Below, one piece after another: positions 51,338 through 63,682 of a stretch of 64,000 nt of DNA (position 1 is the first letter of the stretch; each line of letters begins with the position of its first letter). This DNA comes from Protonemura montana (lineage: Eukaryota > Arthropoda > Insecta > Plecoptera > Nemouridae): assembly GCA_947568835.1 (NCBI GenBank), contig OX387602.1, positions 6,728,570 through 6,792,569 of the forward strand, in the 5' to 3' direction. The position numbers and the translations under genes are program-made. The notes under the pieces were generated by a model, which was not told the origin of the DNA, did no database searches, and was given only the letters and a program-made list of their open reading frames with translations.

Positions 51338-54300
51338 ATGTCTGGGTCTCCAGAATTTGAATGGTGAGTTGGCCTAGTAAATATATTGTTTCAAATTATC
51401 AATGTTTCAAAATCTCAGTATTCAACCCCAACTTATAAATATTTTAATCTATACAATTAATATAATGTGTATTTCCTCAGGTCGAGCTGTTCCAGAGATT
51501 ACGTCTCTGAGAAACAGCGCAATGTAATGGCCTCTGAAGAAGTAACTGATCACCCTTTAAAACCTGTAATCGTGACGGTAAGATTTGATACTAGCAGCCA
51601 ATTTAGCTAAACATCAATTGGAATGATAAAAAAAAAATATTTTTGTGGTATTATTTATTATCAGGTGACCGAGTCTCGTGTCATGAAGCGTACTACTGGT
51701 GGCAGCACCACCAGCAGTACTGGTTCGTCAACGCCAACACTGGACCCCCTCGGAGCTGTCTCAGCTCTAGACGGCAGCGACCCACTCAGTCAGTTTGCTC
51801 GCCAAGAAATGGATATGGTTACCAAAATGGCTGCAAATGAAATTTGGGACAGTTCATCAAACAGTCGGCGTAAAAGCAAAGACGCATTGTTAGAGGAGAG
51901 CATCGAGCCGTGGCACGCAAGAAAATCTGCAATTTTAAGCAAATTTACCACCTCAGAAAAGCTATCAATGGTTACAAGCTTTTTATCAGGAGGAGAGAAG
52001 AGTGAGTGCTTATTAATTTGCCTATTTCCAGCTATGGAAATAATAACTGACCCCTCTTTAATGAGTTGAACTGCATACATGCACATCTAAAACGCATTGG
52101 GCTCTTTTTGTTTTTCAAGTTGTTGTGAAAGCCCAGAGCTCCGCCGTGGACAAAGTGAAGAACCGGCTGGAGCAGCTGGACGAGTTTGAAGAGGGCTCGG
52201 TGCGGCAGATGCTAGACTTGTCTCAGCAGGAGTACATGAGCCGCATCGAGCAACTGAACCAAGAGTTGGTGCAGGCTTGGCACCACGATCAACGGGTCAA
52301 GGCTCTCAAGATTGGCATACAGTGCTCCAAACTGCTGGTCGACACTTCCGTCATCCAGTTTTACCCAAGCAAGTTTGTGCTCATTACAGACATACTTGAC
52401 ATATTTGGAAAGCTGGTCTACGACAGGCTGAGAATTAAAGCAGAGTATTATGTGTAAGTCCCAACTCGAGTATTTTTGCATGAAAACTGTCAGGAAACCA
52501 CTAGGAAAAAAATAAAATAGGAAGTTCGATAAAGTTGTATGTTATGTTAACCTAAATTATCATTAAGAGGATTAAGGCCTGGGCCCAGTAAGTCTGTAAG
52601 GCATTCCAGAAAAAAGCAAGTCGGTAGTAAAATTATTTCCAAATCTAAAAACTTCAAAATCAGTTTCAATTTTGTAATCAGCAAAAATACAGGAATTCTC
52701 TACCAGGACAGGATTAAAAGCAATGCCTTTTTTGCTTCTGAGAGTAAGGCTACATTGTCCTACAAATACCTATGGTAGAAAAATCACTTGCGGAAAAAAT
52801 CTGGTTGGATCGACAAGAAATGAGAGCCGAAGGCTTGTGAAGTTTATTTTTAAAACCATTTTCTCCATAAGAAGTGGTAAAACTTTTTTAGTCAATTTAG
52901 CCAATGGATCAAATGGTCACCGTCGTTTATTTGTGTGGCGAGCAAAGCTCCAACAAAATAACCCTCAAGGTGAGCCTGCTATGTGTGTTGAAGACTCGTT
53001 TAATTTACAAATTGTAATAAAACCTTTCCTTGTTAACTTCAGTCCCGGAAGCAAGGTGCCAACATCCCTGCCCGAAAACTTCACTCCCGAAATGGTGCCC
53101 GAGTCGGCGAAAGAGACATGTCGCAATTGGTTCTACAAAATTGCGTCGATTCGCGAGCTCGTACCACGTCTCTACGTCGAAATGGCCATCCTGAAGTCAT
53201 ACAGCTTTCTTACTTCAAACGAATTCTCACAAGCGTTGCTTCGGCTGACACGAATGATCAGGGGGATCGGAGATCCGTTGGTGGCCGTCTATGCTCGCTG
53301 TTATTTGTGCAGAGTGGGAATGACAGTCTCCACTGCCGACCGAGAATATGTGAAAGAAAACTTCTACGACTTCCTCTCATCATATAACCAACTTTTCAAC
53401 ACTGCCGTAAAGTCTGACCTAAGCCGACAGAAAGTGGACGTGTCAACTTATTTAACTCTTTACACTCCAGCTCTAGACTGGATTCTCCAAGGAGTCGCAG
53501 TTAACGCTCCCGAACGACTGTTGGTTGAGATACTTGACAACTGCAAAGAGAAACGCAACGGAGCGCTCTTGCTAAACACTATTATGGCTGCTTTTAAGCC
53601 GATGTATATAGCAAGTCGAGCGTTGCAGTTCATCGAGCTGGTGTCAGATTGCAATGAGGAGGGGTTTCCTCAGTACTTGCTGTTCAGGACACTGGGACTG
53701 TGTTTGGCCCTCGCCGATCCGCCCAACGACCAGAAGCTCCAGGTTCTAAACGATGTCTGGCGTGTCGTCATGAAGCTAGACGACCCTGCTCACTACATCA
53801 GCTGTGCCGAAGCGTGGGTGGAGTATGCCGTACGCCACTTCTCGGTGAGTGTATCAATGGGTCTCGGAAAATTTTCGTTTGGAAGACGCAGATCCTGTGG
53901 TTAATGTTCATTAGGTTGTTAAAAGAATCAGTAGCTTAAAATAAACTCATCAATGAGACAGGTTTTGAGATGCTATTGTGAAGAGTTGTTTTGAACAATA
54001 CAATCACTGAGCATAATGATCTCTTTTCTTGGTAGCCTAACTGAAAACACTATCAAGCAAGCAAAAAAAATACCTAAGTCAGAGGGGAATATATTTCAAC
54101 TAAAGTAATGGATCAATTTGAGAATGTTATGTAAAATTTGAGCATAGAAAAAACACTAAGGTTCTAAGTCTAAGTTCTAACCTAAGTATTTTTTTTATGA
54201 AATGAGCAAGGTCAAGCTGCAAAAATAAAATATTTTCAAAATTACTTTACATGCGGTTGTTGTTTTCAGCAACGCGAGGTAAACACATTCCTTGGAGATG

Positions 54301-57300
54301 TGATTAACCACATGAATCCAAACAGAGCATTCGAAAACCACTATCCACAGCTGCACGCCATAATCGACAAAATCCTTCTTCATTCCACGGACTTCGAGGT
54401 GCTCTTCACAATGGTCAGTGCAAGTTTTTTATAGTATCCAGAACTTTATTTCTAAAATATTTTTTATTCAATGTTTTTGACTCAAGAAATTTTGCAAAGG
54501 TGAAGTCATTTTTAATTGTGTACAAACTAAGCATAGTTAGTGTGTTAATTAGGAATAGAAATCTATTAACATTAAGATGTGAAATATTAATTAAAACTAA
54601 AATAAAACAAATATTCAATCGGTTTTATGCAAACAATTCAGGAGTCAAGAAAGCCAGCAAGGCAATACAACAGCTGTTGCTGAATGGTGGAAGGCTGATT
54701 TGGTACTTGGTTTCCAGGACAAGTTCCTGCCCCTGTTGGACTTGTTCCAAAAGGAGAACGTCAAGGTGGAGGTGTGTAAGAGCATCATGCTCTCGTTCTC
54801 TCAGAGTGAAGCGGATGGAACGAACGACCCAGTCATCACGAGCGCGCTCATGTTCATTTGCCGAGTTATGCACGACTCTGTCAAGTAAGTAAACTATGAT
54901 ATAAGTATGGAATATGTTGATTGGGAAAGTAAAGAGAGAGTGCGGAACTTACCGAGCGGGAGTGGCAGGTCGCGTTAGTTGAAACTATTTGTTAACGTTT
55001 CGGCTGTTGTCTTTATCACTGGAGAGAAGAGACTAATATTATCATGACTTGCAATTAAGAAACTGGTATGTAACATATCAATGCCTCCTTTTAGGTCATT
55101 TGCACCCAAGTTTAGAGCAGGATTTTTCTTTAGCCAATAAGTGTATTTTCCAAGTATTATAGACCAATTAACTGTTACTTGTTTTAACTATTTGCTTTCC
55201 ACAGCATTTTATTTTTTTGAGTATTTTTTGACTCTTGATAACTTTAACTCACAAAAAGTGATTGATGATTTGGGAGCCCCTTATAATTGCAGGATGGCAT
55301 TTTTTACTGGACTGGGTCAGGGCAAGTTTGAACTAAAAGCATTTAAATTCTGACACTCTTAATTTACACCAAGTCTCTCTCACAGTGCACTCACCGTTGA
55401 GGATGAAAAGCGGCAAATCGGTAACCTGATCCTCGCGTTTGTCAACAAAGTGGAATACGGCCGCGATTTCGAACAACAACTCAGCTTCTACGTGGAGGCG
55501 CGTGCGGCGTTCACCAATCTGGACGCTGTACACGCTCAGCTCGTTCAGAGCGTGAACCGACTCTCGGTGATGACGCGTCAGATCGTCAAAGGCCACCACA
55601 CACGCAAGACGGCATCTTTCGTGCGCGCATGCTCTGCATACTGCTTCATAACGATACCATCTATCACGTCTGTGTCTACCAGGCTGGACCTGTACTTGCT
55701 TTCGGGGCAAGTGGCGTTGGTGAACCAGTGCTTGGGACAGGCTGATGCTTGTTTTAAGGCAGCGCTGAGTTTGCTGCCCGAAATGCCGCGCACCATCGAG
55801 ATGGACGGGAAACATCGATCTACCGAACCGTATCTTGTCTCATATTTGTGTCACCTGCTGTCAACCCTTCTTGTTGTTCCCGTGAGTCATTTATTTTAAG
55901 CGTAAAACTTAAGTTAAGTAACTAGAAAAATTTGTGTTTTGTCTGCTTAAAATTTATAGTAAAATAATTCTGCTACATCAGGCTATTTTGATATGATTTG
56001 ATATGTTCATTTCAAATTTAACATAGAGGCAATTGAATTGAAATTGAGTAGAAACACAGTTAAATTTGTCCAATATGGAACTTGCATTCTTACTCATGAG
56101 AATAATAATGTACTTGTGCAATTTCAATTACTGCACCACATAGGAACTAGAGAGAAGTACAAAATGTGTTTGGCGTTGTTGATGTAGGAGATGCAAATGC
56201 ATCTTTGGTGATGAGAGATTTTGCTCTTGCAGGATTCTCCGGAGCAAGGTGTCTTGTACCTGACCCGAGGACTGATAAACGTGCTGCAGAACTACACCTG
56301 GGAGCAGAACAGCAACTCCCGGGCTGTCGTCTACCTGCATGCCCTGGACATGCTCTCGACGGCTGCCCAGGAGACCTACCCTTACCACATTGAGAAAGGT
56401 ATGTGGGGGTTCGAGTCCCCAATTAGGTACACATTTTTGATAATAATAAAATACTCTGTTCATTTTATTTTAAAATGTTATTGGTTAAACATTTTACTTT
56501 GTTATTTTTTTATTTTAGTCAATTTTCATTTTATTTCATGTTCATATTCATTTGATTTAATTTTTAATAAGGTTAATTATTTGTTTATTTCTTCAAAGAG
56601 AGGTTTATTTTTTAAACGAGGCAAAGCGGTGGCATGGTAAGCTGCGATTGATAATTTGTGTTGTTAAAAATTTTGGCTAATGCCGTGGTCTTGGCCTTGA
56701 TATTTGTCTTGACTTGGCTTACCACAATGGTTTCGCTTCTCTTGGCGTACCTTTACCACTCCACTTTTCTCTTCCTTTTATAAATATCCAGCCTTTTGGC
56801 ACACTAAACACCAATATTAATGGCGTTAATTTGTTATATTTAAGTTGACTCGAACGATTCCCTGTATGGATCGGACTCAAAGTTCCTGACCGAAGTGAAT
56901 AAGATCTGCTCGGTCTTGCTGGACGAGATATTGTCACATCTCAAGTTCCTGGGATCAAGTGAGCAGCTACAGAAGCAGGCGATGGTTGCGTTGGAGCTGT
57001 TCAATCGTCTTGCAACCCGCGCTGACCTTAAAGACCCGCGATTGGCCCAGCTTGCCGTCAATCTGTGGAACCTGGCGCAGAAACATGGTCTATTAGATGC
57101 CAAACTATTTGTAAGTTAATATTATTAACTAGCATTTTCCCATTAAAAAGCAGTACCATTGAGTTAAAACGGTCTAGTCTGAGACCCAGCCCCTAGTTTT
57201 AAATGTTCTGCTGAGCAGAGGATCCGGTAATGGTAGGCGTCCCTTGATGACGCTTGCTGCTGTCCTTTTTAAAAAAAAACCATACAATTAAAAAAGAATT

Positions 57301-58015
57301 CAAATCCAATGGCAGTACTAAGGACTTATGCTAGTCTGTCTTTGAATTTTGTTGTTTTTAATAATGACCAGGGGCGTGTGGTCAGGGCATGCCCTGAGAA
57401 AATCACCAAGTGGATTATTTTTATGTTCTATCATTTACGATAATTAACCTTATATAATTATTTATAAATTTGGCGGGGAAAAAAGAATCGGACTGATGTT
57501 TTCAGTTTTTTACATCGTTAAAAGCGCTCTTCCTCTTATGGCGCTATACACGGTGACGCTGGGTGAGCGGAGAGGAGGAGGGTACTTCCCTCTCACTTGC
57601 TCTCTCTCACTTGCTCTTGCTCCTCTAGCTCTAGCGTCGCGTCATCGTAAGCTATGGCCTTAGTAGCTTTTAGCTCTATCGGCATGGCAGCAGTAATCTG
57701 TGAGATGATTCAAATAACTTCCCGCTCTTGCTTAGATTTCCTCTGGCGCCACGAGGTAGCTTGCTGCAGGCAGTCAGTCATCGGCCATGTGAAAATTATA
57801 TAAATATACTATATGTTATATTTTATAAATATATTATATACTTATATAATTTTAAAGAGCATACCTAAGTTCTAGCCCACCACACGCCACTGATAATGAC
57901 AATATTTACTTTCTAGGTTCGAACCATGGAGTACATAAAATGTAAAAGCTTGAGGCCTGGAGGAAATCAATATGTTGACCTCTGCTCAAAACTTCAAGTT
58001 AAAAGAGTGCAGTAG
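51338..58015 (+). CDS. VPS35L: VPS35L, retriever complex subunit, eleven exons, 977 aa
   Basis: VPS35L (C16orf62) is the alpha-solenoid core of the retriever complex, which with the CCC complex recycles integrins and other cargo from endosomes. Exons: 51338-51363, 51481-51577, 51665-52001, 52120-52453, 53043-53844, 54270-54413, 54718-54884, 55386-55881, 56233-56398, 56845-57110 and 57917-58015; all phases match. Landmarks shared with human: [14 protein letters not shown] near the N-terminus, [112 protein letters not shown] and [16 protein letters not shown], ending ...KRVQ. Human is 963 aa. The serine/threonine/glycine-rich segment before SPLDPLG-like sequence is also conserved in character. 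Intron 10 holds a hAT element ending 24 bases before exon 11; intron 7 holds a Penelope relic. Confidence 0.96.
54936..55035 (-). mobile_element. Short Penelope-like terminal fragment
   Basis: The minus strand reads GACAACAGCCGAAACGTTAA, a segment typical of Penelope terminal repeats (short hairpin followed by GAAACGTT). No coding part remains and the limits are approximate. It lies in VPS35L intron 7. Confidence 0.4.
57369..57892. mobile_element. Non-autonomous hAT element (MITE-like), 524 bp, with 8-bp target duplication
   Basis: The element starts CAGGGGCGTGTGGT and ends, read on the other strand, CAGTGGCGTGTGGT, a terminal inverted repeat with one mismatch in 14 bases. The 8-base sequence ATAATGAC flanks it directly on both sides (57361-57368 and 57893-57900). 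CAG..GGCG ends and 8-bp duplications are the hAT signature. There is no transposase frame inside. It lies in VPS35L intron 10; the duplication ends 16 bases before exon 11. Confidence 0.9.
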
Positions 58016-58052
58016 TCATTAGATCCGATTTAATATGAAAGATGCCTTGCCT

Positions 58053-58058
58053 AATAAA
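58053..58058 (+). terminator. Likely poly(A) signal of VPS35L
   Basis: AATAAA 38 bases after the VPS35L stop codon, which would mean a very short 3' UTR. Confidence 0.5.
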
Positions 58059-58529
58059 ATATTAACTGTGTTTACAATTACATGGAATCAGTGGACCTGT
58101 AAGCATGACATTTTTTTAAACAAGAAAATACTTCAGGATCAAATCATTGGCTGAAATCTTGTAAATCCTCATGTTAAATTTGAAAAATAATTCGTGATTA
58201 ATGATTTTGTTAACTATTATACAAATTCTGTGCTTTATTAGGAAGAAATTCCAGAAAAATAAAACTATGATAAAAAAACATGAAAAGTGTGCCCGATCGT
58301 ATGCGTCTAACTGTACTGCTAATGTCACTGTCAGCTGGTGAAGTGTGGACGAAAGGTGTGGACTGGTGATAGACCTTTGGTCTAGACCAAAGTGGACTTG
58401 AATTTGTTGGTCTTTTAAGTGTGACAGGAGGAGGGGGTCGCTTGTGGCCAATTTGGTTACAGATATGCGTTTTTTCTTTGTTAGGTGATAAGTTCCTGAA
58501 CAAGATTCTTGCCGATTTGTTAATTAGCT
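58059..58529. promoter_or_regulatory. Intergenic promoter gap, VPS35L to DHRS7B
   Basis: 470 bases between the VPS35L poly(A) signal and the DHRS7B start on the same strand. The DHRS7B promoter and 5' UTR are expected here. No distinct element was recognised. Confidence 0.4.
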
Positions 58530-60007
58530 ATGGATAAGACTAGTAGTGCTAGTAGTGTGGTAAAATCATCAAGTGGTTGGTCAGTAAGTTTCCTATGGTG
58601 GCTTTTAAATTCTGTTTGTTTACCAATAACAGTCCCACTTTTCATTTACCACATAATCTATAAATATAAGTACTCAAAGACTAGAGACAAGCTACAAGGA
58701 AAAGTGGTGTTGATTACTGGCGCTAGCTCGGGATTGGGGAAAGCCTTAGCTCATGCTTTTTACAAGATAGGCTGCAAGGTTGTTCTTGCATCTCGGCGAC
58801 AAACCGAGCTTGAAAAAGTCCGTGACAGTCTCATACACAGCCATGTGGTAAGCTTCTACAGATCTATTGTAAAGCTGACTTATAAAGAGTAACGATCGCA
58901 AAAGCTTCTCAAATATAACTTCTACGCTTCTTTCAGACATTGCCGACGCATCCTCCTGTAATCTTACCATTGGATTTGTCTGACATAAATTCACTTCCGG
59001 GCCACGTTAACAAAGTCCTGGATATTTTTGGCCAAGTAGACATACTCATTAACAATGGCGGTGTTAGTTACCGAGGGGAAGCATTGAGCACTGGCGTTGA
59101 TGTGGACATACAAGTTATGCACGTAAATTATTTTGGTCAAATAGCACTTACTAAAGGTAATGTACACTTAACATTTTAATAATTTATATTCCTAGTATTA
59201 GCAATTTAATGTCGATACTAATTTTTTAAAGCTTTGACTTGCAATTTACAGCTGTATTACCTTCCATGGTTGCAAGAAAAAAAGGGTCTATTGTAGCCGT
59301 AAGCAGCGTACAGGGGAGAATTGCGATTCCATATCGCTCAGCCTATACTGCATCCAAGCACGCACTCCAGGCATTCTGCGATACATTGCGTGCCGAAATA
59401 GCACCGCACAACATAGACATCTGTGTGGTCAGCCCAGGCTACATACGCACCGATCTCTCACTCAATGCCCTCACAGGCAATGGACAGAAATATGGAGGTA
59501 ACAAGCTATGAATAAAAGTTAATTTTAATAGCATAGTTAAACCATAGATAACTTGAGTATGCACCTGGCATATCCAAACACCTGTTACACTTTCTTATCT
59601 TCTAAATTATTAGTCTCGACTCTCAAGTGTGATTCATTTTCATTCTTAGAAATAAGTGATTGCAAGAATTATAATTCAATGAAAAGATTTATGAAAACCC
59701 AACATGCACTCATATTGTGCGGCATAACGCATGCTCTAATTATATTTGATTGTCTTGTCACTCAGCAAGAGCTGTGATTTACCTTCTCTTCCCCACAGTC
59801 ATGGATGCAACAACAGCTAGTGGATATCCTCCTGAATTTGTCGCTGAGGAGATTGTAAAAGCTGTAGCCCTCAGAAAGAAGGAAGTGATCCTCTCGCCAG
59901 TTTCCCCTCGCTTGGCGATGCTGCTGCGTACTTTGGCACCTTCCGCCTACTTTTGGCTCATGAAGAAAAGGGCCCAGAATCTTGTCACCAAAGAACACAG
60001 TAACTGA
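58530..60007 (+). CDS. DHRS7B: DHRS7B-like short-chain dehydrogenase/reductase, four exons, 330 aa
   Basis: A membrane-anchored SDR; vertebrate DHRS7B (PexRAP) reduces acyl-dihydroxyacetone phosphate in ether lipid synthesis at peroxisomes/ER. Exons: 58530-58847, 58937-59156, 59252-59497 and 59799-60007. A hydrophobic N-terminal anchor spans about residues 17-44. The cofactor motif TGASSGLG is at 63-70 and NNGG (usually NNAG) at 145-148. The catalytic set is Ser198 (VSSVQG), Tyr211 and Lys215 (YTASK). The stretch [30 protein letters not shown] and the junction [12 protein letters not shown] match human DHRS7B closely. The product for this animal is inferred from the family. The gene converges on TMEM11, as in human. 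Confidence 0.93.
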
Positions 60008-60046
60008 CAAATGAAATCTCAATGTACGTTCTCATTATTGCTAGCA

Positions 60047-60052
60047 AATAAA
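60047..60052 (+). terminator. Likely poly(A) signal of DHRS7B
   Basis: AATAAA 40 bases after the DHRS7B stop. Confidence 0.55.
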
Positions 60053-61980
60053 CTGAATTCCTAGTAGCTAATTAGTTCACAGAAATGTCAAAGTTTTTTT
60101 TTGTGGAACAAATTTGGTTTAGTATTAAGGAGATAATGGAATTGTTATTGAATGAGGCTTATGCCAATCACCTCTTCTCTGTCAACCCAAGTTTTGACTT
60201 CTGGCCATAAAAAGGATGGTTTGCTGCAGGCAGACAAAGAGGGTAGGGACGCGGCACGGTCAATAAAAAAAATACATTTCACTCGAAAATAACGACTAAC
60301 AGAATGACTCAAAAATTTTACCCAGGGTTCATTTTTCATTTTCATTCAGCTTGTTTGAACAAAACATGACCCAAAGTGCATTTCCGGACTTGTACAACGA
60401 TCCACTCGAAAAAGTTTTTGAAGATGGAATTTTGATTAGAGAAGTGTACATGGGAACATAACAAGCCATGAGCTTTTAGTGGTCCTAAAAGTTGTCCACA
60501 TATTAGTTTGTTTGCTTCCTCTAGATATTTCCAGCTCATCCCACTGACCTTAATAATGTAATTTCAAAGATAAAAGAAAAACTTTAAAATGTCATGTGTT
60601 GTCACTTAATGAAAGAAACTTCTTTGGTGCTGCATTTCCAATACTAAGAAATAAATTAGTTCTCCTAACTAAGGTCTAATCAAAGTAGTTGTTCTACACA
60701 GGTCCCGGCCTATTTGATGGCTAAATTGTCCTGACAAGTCAGAGGTAGCGAAAATTTGAGATATGTTCACTATGGATGCCGATTACTTTGGTGCAACAGA
60801 AACGATCTGCTCAGGATGACACATTTAACGGCAAGGAAAATGCAGATTTGCTGCCATTGTGACGTAATATAATGACACGCTTATGGACTTCAAGATGCTC
60901 GAGTTGAATTTGATGGATTTGTTAAGACAATACCCCATTGCTAACGCAACCGGTTTGTCATTTAGGCAACCAAGGAACCAACAAACGCAACGCTTATTCT
61001 GAATATTCCATCGTACTTACTGGGGACCTTTTTTATGAGTCCAGGAGAGTACAAAACTAAAACAGAATGTGTTGGTAAGACAAATCTTCACACTACTATA
61101 GAAACAAAATTAGGGCCCTTGCCAGGTGGTATAAATTTCCATAATTCCATACACATAATTCAATCTTCTGAGATCCTGTCCATCACTGACCTCGGCATAA
61201 CTTGCAAATTGGCTACATTCTATGTACACGATCATATATTATTTGTTCTTATTACTTATTGTGTTCACCTACAGTATTTAAATGTTGTTTCTATTTTTCT
61301 TACACAATATTCAACCATGTCCAGTAAAATTAAGTAGGTGACCAGCATACTGGGCCAGCCCACTTGGGGTATTGGATTCTTTAAGGATGGAGGAATAAAT
61401 CGCCTTTTAAATAATAAAAAGAGTATTCAATAGATTGAACCTCTTTGTCTAACAAGCAACAAAGGATTGCAAGATATTTAGTAGAAAAATTGTTTATTTA
61501 CTACCTACTCGCAATAATCTGTACACGTCATTTCACTATCCTTAGTTTGTAACTCTTTACAGCCAACTTTAAAAACAAATTTTTTAGCTCAACCACAGAA
61601 AACACAATCTCAATCTTTATGACATCGTGCCTAAACTTTATGTCTGTTCTGATTCATCTACAAAAATTGAATGGAGTGATGCTAAATGGTCTTTTCTCAG
61701 AGATCTACTCTTAGGACTACCCGCTCATAATCATTTCCATTATTGGGCTTAAACTAATGAGTAAACCACTCATATAGCGATCTGCCGTAGTCAACATTTT
61801 GCACAACACGGGATAAATTATCCTCTACCGATAAGCTAGCCAAACAATAACACAATGGCAGTCGGAAGAAAATACACCAGCCTTATCTAGTAGTAGGTCG
61901 TTACCAAGTGTATTCCAAAATATTTCTATTGATACTTTGAGCAAACTAAAAAATGAACCAACCTAGTTGTATATTCCAAA
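60053..61980. other. Convergent intergenic gap, DHRS7B to TMEM11
   Basis: About 1.9 kb of AT-rich DNA with only short unfamiliar frames (up to 100 codons at 61,035-61,337). Nothing recognisable. Confidence 0.5.
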
Positions 61981-62058
61981 AAACAACTATTTTTATTTAA
62001 AATCAATTTTGGCATTACTCCTAAAAACAACTATTTGTATTTAAAATCAATTTTGGCA
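61981..62058. repeat. Tandem duplication of 34 bases in the TMEM11 3' UTR
   Basis: Two copies, 61981-62014 and 62025-62058, are identical except for one base (T versus G), with a 10-base spacer. They lie just past the TMEM11 stop codon. Confidence 0.9.
61992..61997 (-). terminator. Likely poly(A) signal of TMEM11
   Basis: AATAAA on the minus strand, about 70 bases after the stop, in the distal copy of the tandem duplication. The proximal copy has one changed base and lacks the hexamer. Confidence 0.45.
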
Positions 62059-62066
62059 AACCTAAT

Positions 62067-62842
62067 CTACTTGTAGGTGTCATAGAGTCGCCATGCACAA
62101 AACACTGCTGCGACCAACGATACGCCTGTGTGCAGGAATTTTCTACGAGTATTATCTTTTCGGACAAGCACTATAGGAGAAGCAGCACCTAGGCTACTCA
62201 GAGGAAACTTTTCTGCTAACTTTTTTACATCTCTTTCAACCTGATACTGGCAGCAAGGATCAAACTGCCATGACAATGTATATAGGCCAGTGCATAAAAG
62301 CGATAGGGCACCCAAAGGCGTACACAATGCTGCATATGGCTTTTCAGTCCATATTAAACCTGGAAAAAAAGTGAGAAACAGTTAAAAGAAAAACAAACTC
62401 AGTGAACTTCTTTCCTGACAATAGCTGACTTCACTTACCCGTAGCGATAGCGCCTACACCAGAGAACACGGCAGTCTTGTGGAGACAGTTGCCTACTGCA
62501 ATCCATCGCGCAGTTTCATCGCCTAGCCGAGTTGGTTCTACGATTATCATACTACACCCAGCTTCCAGGGCTCTATCCAAATCTTGTTCGAATGCTTCAT
62601 ACGCATTTTCGCTGTCATATACTTCTCTGATGATTGCCACACCAGGAGGGTCGAATGATCTGCAGAAAATCGAACCTTTATATGTAAAAAGATGGTCGCA
62701 ATGACAAGCCTATAACCACAAAATGTACACTGCTTTGATATTGGCAGAGAAATTTGGAATGTCATTACTTCAGGCAATTAAATTGTAGGATAAAATTAAA
62801 ATTTGTGTGTTCACATTACCTGTCACCAGCTTCGTCCACCAT
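62067..62842 (-). CDS. TMEM11: TMEM11 (PMI) mitochondrial inner membrane protein, three exons, 178 aa
   Basis: TMEM11, called PMI in the fly, sits in the mitochondrial inner membrane near MICOS and shapes cristae. Exons: 62842-62820, 62659-62439 and 62359-62067. The first coding exon holds only MVDEAGD plus two bases of Arg. Signature blocks shared with human: [63 protein letters not shown] and IVLVRKD. Two hydrophobic stretches (about residues 70-82 and 90-110) match the two membrane segments, and a third hydrophobic patch lies near the end ([15 protein letters not shown]). Human is 192 aa; the N-terminus here is shorter. It faces MPRIP head-to-head and DHRS7B tail-to-tail. Confidence 0.95.
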
Positions 62843-63682
62843 CTTTGCATTCGGTAATGCCGGAAGCGGAATTGCGCGAGTGTTCAAACTTCAAACCAGA
62901 TCTATTTCTTCGCGCACAAAATGCAAAACGGTTCATTGTGCGAAGAATAATAAGCACATGGAGAAAGAAATACATATTTTATTCTTCCATGTTGCCAGAA
63001 ATACTTTTTTGCAAACAACCTTACCTAGCCTAGTTGATCATAATGTTAGGGGCAAAAGTATTGCGATAAAACACAACTTTGCGTACACTGCGCCACTGCC
63101 AAGTGCAACTAGTACCATCTTCGGCCGCTTCGCCGAGTTCTGCGTGCGTATCGCAGCCTAGTACGATGCTTTTCCCTTTTCCCTCTTCCCCAAACCTCTC
63201 AGGCCTTCCAGTGTTTGTTTGGATTAGCTATCAGTAGGTAGTGAAGTGCGGCGGTGTGCACCTCGCTCGTGAAGTACGAAAAGGAATTACACGTTCAACA
63301 TGACCTGGAGCATGGTCAAGTTAAAGAAACAATATCATTGATTTTGTGGCCAAGATTTTGACACTCGCTTGCAAGTCGTCATGTGGCGCATAGGTGCGTC
63401 AAAAGGTGTGCGTGATTTGGGTATTGCAATGGACTGAAGACCGTGGTGTGTTGGGACTTTGATTTATGACAGCGATGTGCGAGATAATATCTGTACGCCG
63501 GCAGGTACATTGCTTCAACTCCAAGCTACACGCCACGTAACTTTGTCGCACATACCTCTCTGTGCGTGTATTATGTTGTTACCTAGTTGTGATTTTGAGT
63601 GAGGGGTAATATTTGGGTGTCGCGTACGCACACCTGTAAGCGAGAAGGAAACATGCATGGCTGAGTGTCGAGTGCGACAAGT
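62843..63682. promoter_or_regulatory. Head-to-head promoter region, TMEM11 / MPRIP
   Basis: 840 bases between two divergent start codons. The sequence becomes GC-richer again with several CpGs between about 63,100 and 63,600. No TATA box or other specific element was recognised. Confidence 0.4.

Noticed and set aside
51530..51546. 17-base identity (CCTCTGAAGAAGTAACT) between VPS35L exon 2 and the Penelope arm, suggesting exonised retroelement
   Set aside because: One 17-base match is expected by chance at a rate near 0.2 in a window this size, and the exon aligns with the family on both sides.
55333..55815. 160-codon minus-strand frame
   Set aside because: Antisense shadow of VPS35L exon 8.
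56404..56422. Perfect pol III box B-like sequence (GGTTCGAGTCC) just after the VPS35L exon 9 donor
   Set aside because: No box A or tRNA fold upstream, where the sequence is conserved VPS35L coding DNA; at most a fragment or coincidence.
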